DNA of 8,741 nucleotides from CAILAD01 sp964397085 (GTDB lineage Bacteria; Patescibacteriota; Saccharimonadia; CAILAD01; BJGX01): positions 1 to 8,741 of the forward strand of contig CAYNHH010000036.1 of NCBI GenBank assembly GCA_964397085.1, written 5' to 3'. Positions 6,401 to 8,741 of the stretch are shown piece after piece. Positions within the stretch are counted from its first letter, which is position 1. Every line of letters begins with the position of its first letter. The position numbers and the translations under genes are program-made. The notes under the pieces are model-generated. The model was given only the letters and a program-made list of their open reading frames with translations, made no database searches and was not told the origin of the DNA.

Positions 6401-6778
6401 ATGATTCAAGCAATTATTTATAGTCACTTTTTCTATATTTCAATTCTGATATTTAGTATCGTTGGATTATTATTGGCCGACTATAAATATGGACTGGCTT
6501 TTTGGCATGACTGGAAGGCTAGCGCAAAGTCGATTGGGTCAGCGATGACACTCCTGCTTCTTTTTGATATAGCCGGCATATATCAAAATATTTTTACAAC
6601 AAATCAAAAGTATGTAATTGGATTATATTTTGTAACTCCCAATTTGCCTGTTGAAGAGTTTCTATTTTTGTTCTTACTCTGCTATATAACGTTATTGCTT
6701 TACAGGTTTTTAGTAACAAGGTCTATCGGGAAACATCACAACGACGGTAAAATAACAAAAAAAGAACCTCATGTTTAG
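6401..6778 (+). CDS. crtYc: Lycopene cyclase, heterodimer subunit (CrtYc/CrtYe type)
   Basis: This is one half of the two-subunit membrane lycopene cyclase of Gram-positive type. It acts with its partner on lycopene or an elongated C50 lycopene derivative. The 125 residues carry three hydrophobic spans (about 10-26, 46-62, 84-104). The family signature PVEEF (83-87) sits in NLPVEEFLFLF, with a conserved FD (55-56) in the second span. A charged tail (106-125) follows. I chose ATG 6401 over an in-frame ATG at 6335. The upstream choice would add 22 residues unlike the family and overlap crtI, whereas MIQ... begins directly before the first span. The gene overlaps crtYd by 8 bp. Ring type (beta, epsilon or gamma) cannot be decided, so the crtYc/crtYe/crtYg naming is arbitrary. 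Confidence 0.87.
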   Translation: MIQAIIYSHFFYISILIFSIVGLLLADYKYGLAFWHDWKASAKSIGSAMTLLLLFDIAGIYQNIFTTNQKYVIGLYFVTPNLPVEEFLFLFLLCYITLLLYRFLVTRSIGKHHNDGKITKKEPHV

Positions 6779-7070
6779 TTATCTACTGCTCGCCCTAAGC
6801 CTCACTGCTATTTCACTATTAATTATTATCTTATTGAAGCTAAAACTTCCTGGCTTTAAGCTACTTCTGACTGTCTTTCTTATTCTTGCTGTAGCCATGA
6901 TATTATTTGATACCTACTTAACCGCACTTGCTGTAGTACTGTATAATAATAAGTCGATTCTAGGATTAAGAATTGGTAGCATTCCTGTTGAGGACTTCAG
7001 CTATCTGATTGCTGTGGTGTTACTTATTCCAGCTCTATTTGAATTTTTTCATTATGACAAAAGAAGTTAA
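6771..7070 (+). CDS. crtYd: Lycopene cyclase, heterodimer subunit (CrtYd/CrtYf type)
   Basis: This is the second half of the heterodimeric lycopene cyclase. The 99 residues contain three hydrophobic spans (about 3-22, 30-57, 75-92). The signature is IPVEDF (71-76), and LFD (45-47) lies in the second span, mirroring LLFD...PVEEF in the upstream subunit. The two proteins therefore look like ancient paralogues, as in known CrtYc/CrtYd pairs. The ATG lies inside the last codons of crtYc (8-bp overlap) with no strong Shine-Dalgarno, so translation is probably coupled to give equal amounts of the two subunits. Its end overlaps the next gene by 17 bp. It has no fused prenyltransferase domain, unlike the cyclase-elongase fusions described in some actinobacteria. 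Confidence 0.87.
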   Translation: MFSYLLLALSLTAISLLIIILLKLKLPGFKLLLTVFLILAVAMILFDTYLTALAVVLYNNKSILGLRIGSIPVEDFSYLIAVVLLIPALFEFFHYDKRS

Positions 7071-8741
7071 AGCTACACAACTTACCGTTAGAGAGATTCT
7101 TGCAACCAGTCGCCCAGTGAGCTGGATCAATACGGCTACGCCATTTTTGGTAGGGTATCTACTTGCTGCCAACACTATTAATCTTGCAGGAATAATTGGC
7201 TTCATATACTTTTTGTTCTCATACAACTTGTTGATGTATGGTGTGAATGATATTTTTGACTATGAATCAGATATCAAAAATCCTCGAAAAAATTCCGTCG
7301 AAGGAGGCTTACTTGAGAAACATAAGCACGCACCATTATGGTATGTCATTATTGCGGCTAATATTCCCTTCTTATTATACTTTTTTGCAACAGGTACAAA
7401 TGCTGCAAGAGTAGTTTTTGGGGCTCTTATATTCTTTTGTATTAGCTATAGCGCAAAACCACTTCGTTTTAAAGAAGTACCATTTTTAGATTCGATTAAC
7501 TCTGCACTACATTTTGCTTTGCCATTTGTGTTTGGGCTAGTATATGGAGGTTCGACACAGTATTATTGGCCTGCAATACTAGCATTTGTAGCTTGGGGTA
7601 TGGCGAGTCAGGCCTTTGGGGCAATCCAAGATATCAAGCCAGATAGAGCTGCAAAAATTCACTCTATTGCAACTTTTTTGGGCGCAAAAAGAACAAATAA
7701 ATATGCAATGGGTCTCTATATCTTTTCGTGTATTGTTATTTCAATAGCATACTTTCCGGCTGGATTACTAGCAGCTGCTCTTCTGGCGCTATATGTTTTA
7801 AACACAGCCTTTTTCTTGAAATTTAAGTCAGATGCACATAGTGGTCAGTTTCATAGGGGCTGGCAAAATTTTATGTGGTTAAATCTACTCGTTGGCTTTT
7901 GGCTCTCACAACTGCTTTTGTACTTTTTTGATCCTCTGAAAGTGCGCGAATACTACGTCTTACTACTTGGATTCTTCTTGTTGGCATTTTTCTTGGCTCA
8001 GCTAGGGTTTACATTATACAATCTTAGGGCATTTCGCCGCCCCAAGACCCAACGCCTTAGTGAACTCCCCAAAATTAGTGTCATTATGCATGCCTATAAT
8101 CAAGGTGATAATATTTCATCAACTCTTCTAGCCATACTTGGCCAGCAGTATCCACAATTTGAACTACTTTTTACTGATCTTGGGTCAAATGATAACACTG
8201 TAAAAATCGCAGAGGGTTACCAAGACCCGAGATTAAAGATTATTGAAACCAAGCCTCTTAAGCCAGGCTGGACGCTTAATGCATGGGTAGCACAGCAACT
8301 ACTTGATAAGGCCACTGGTGACATAGTACTACTGCTGAGTGCAGACACAATTCTTCTGCCCAATGCTCTTTCAGTAATTGCTAGTTTGATTACTGAACAA
8401 AAAATGAGCCTAATCTCGTTACTGCCAGCAGATCAAAACAAAAGTTTGGCTCAGCAAGTAATACTTAGCCAAAATCACTACCTAATGCTTGGTATGTATC
8501 CTTCAGCAATGCTTGCTCAAATTAGTCCAAAATCAGTAAATGCAAGTAGTAATGTTATGGCTTTTGTACGCTCAAGTATTTCTGCAGTAGGTGGATTTGA
8601 ATTGGTACGCAAAAGTCCTTTGGAGGACTTTGATCTGGCAGCCGCCGCAAAGTCGAAGGGCCTGCAGACTGGATTTTACCTTGGTGCCGATGTTGCGGTA
8701 AGTCAAAACCATTCGAGCTTACGTCTTATACTCAAACAAAA
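7054..8741 (+). CDS. UbiA-type prenyltransferase (lycopene elongase-like) fused to a CrtQ-like family 2 glycosyltransferase; 3' end beyond the window
   Basis: One uninterrupted frame of 562 codons continues past the window edge. Residues 1 to about 292 form a UbiA prenyltransferase with many membrane spans. The first aspartate motif is NDIFDYESD (65-73) and the second is QDIKPDRAAKIHSIATFLG (192-210), the form seen in lycopene elongases (CrtEb, CrtE2, LbtB types) that add C5 units to lycopene ends. Residues about 298-322 are a membrane anchor. Residues 340-562 are a GT-A glycosyltransferase: ISVIMHAYNQGDN (341-353), TDLGSNDNT (374-382), PLKPGWTLNAW (401-411), LLLSADTILLP (426-436), VGGFELVRKSPLEDFDLA (512-529). 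The GW motif and the ED in LEDF match CrtQ/CrtX-like carotenoid glycosyltransferases. Oddly, the usual DAD of the metal site reads SAD (429-431). The start overlaps crtYd by 17 bp, with no Shine-Dalgarno. The inferred role is making and glycosylating a C50 carotenoid at the membrane. Confidence 0.85.
   Translation, partial: MTKEVKATQLTVREILATSRPVSWINTATPFLVGYLLAANTINLAGIIGFIYFLFSYNLLMYGVNDIFDYESDIKNPRKNSVEGGLLEKHKHAPLWYVIIAANIPFLLYFFATGTNAARVVFGALIFFCISYSAKPLRFKEVPFLDSINSALHFALPFVFGLVYGGSTQYYWPAILAFVAWGMASQAFGAIQDIKPDRAAKIHSIATFLGAKRTNKYAMGLYIFSCIVISIAYFPAGLLAAALLALYVLNTAFFLKFKSDAHSGQFHRGWQNFMWLNLLVGFWLSQLLLYFFDPLKVREYYVLLLGFFLLAFFLAQLGFTLYNLRAFRRPKTQRLSELPKISVIMHAYNQGDNISSTLLAILGQQYPQFELLFTDLGSNDNTVKIAEGYQDPRLKIIETKPLKPGWTLNAWVAQQLLDKATGDIVLLLSADTILLPNALSVIASLITEQKMSLISLLPADQNKSLAQQVILSQNHYLMLGMYPSAMLAQISPKSVNASSNVMAFVRSSISAVGGFELVRKSPLEDFDLAAAAKSKGLQTGFYLGADVAVSQNHSSLRLILKQ

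Noticed and set aside
7035..7226. Minus-strand frame opposite the prenyltransferase start
   Set aside because: It is a shadow of a strongly supported UbiA domain and lacks its own signals.
7054..7930. Menaquinone, heme or ubiquinone UbiA enzyme instead of a lycopene elongase
   Set aside because: Not fully excluded, but overlap with crtYd, fusion to a carotenoid-type glycosyltransferase and the DIKPDRAAKIHSIATFLG form of the second motif favour the elongase group.

Overview
The window joins two unrelated blocks. The left part (1-1745, minus strand) is the classic bacterial secE-nusG-rplK-rplA transcription/translation cluster. The right part (2930-8741) is a carotenoid biosynthesis locus. An unrecognised membrane-protein gene (1747-2892), broken by a 100-N scaffold gap, lies between them. 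The low-to-moderate GC, very compact gene spacing, 62-aa SecE, and L1 with a long Lys/Ala/Glu-rich N-terminal extension suggest a small-genome bacterium. My best guess is the Candidate Phyla Radiation (Patescibacteria), probably Saccharibacteria. That is a judgement from protein style, not a phylogeny; a low-GC actinobacterium is the main alternative. The N run shows this is a draft or metagenome scaffold.

Ribosomal block: a near-consensus sigma70-type promoter (TTGACA, 18 bp, TAAAAT) sits directly after the stop of the unknown gene and drives secE, nusG, rplK and rplA. The rplK and rplA start regions each carry a copy of one 35-nt stem-loop. Its inner stem has changed by compensatory substitutions, and its 3' end abuts the Shine-Dalgarno sequence. 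The conserved flanks resemble the L1-binding part of 23S rRNA, so the two copies look like duplicated L1 autoregulatory operators.

Carotenoid block: two divergent operons share a 41-bp gap. The minus-strand operon is crtI-crtE-crtB (phytoene desaturase, GGPP synthase, phytoene synthase), enough to make lycopene from C5/C15 precursors. The plus-strand operon has two overlapping genes for heterodimeric lycopene cyclase halves, followed by a long frame that fuses a UbiA-type prenyltransferase (lycopene elongase-like) to a CrtQ-like family 2 glycosyltransferase. The set matches the actinobacterial C50 carotenoid pathways (decaprenoxanthin, sarcinaxanthin): GGPP to phytoene to lycopene, C5 additions at both ends, cyclisation, then glycosylation. 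The elongase-glycosyltransferase fusion, cut by the window end, is the most unusual item. The exact end product and ring type cannot be read from sequence.

I see no tRNA, rRNA, CRISPR array, insertion sequence, rhodopsin gene or carotenoid-cleavage (retinal-forming) gene here.
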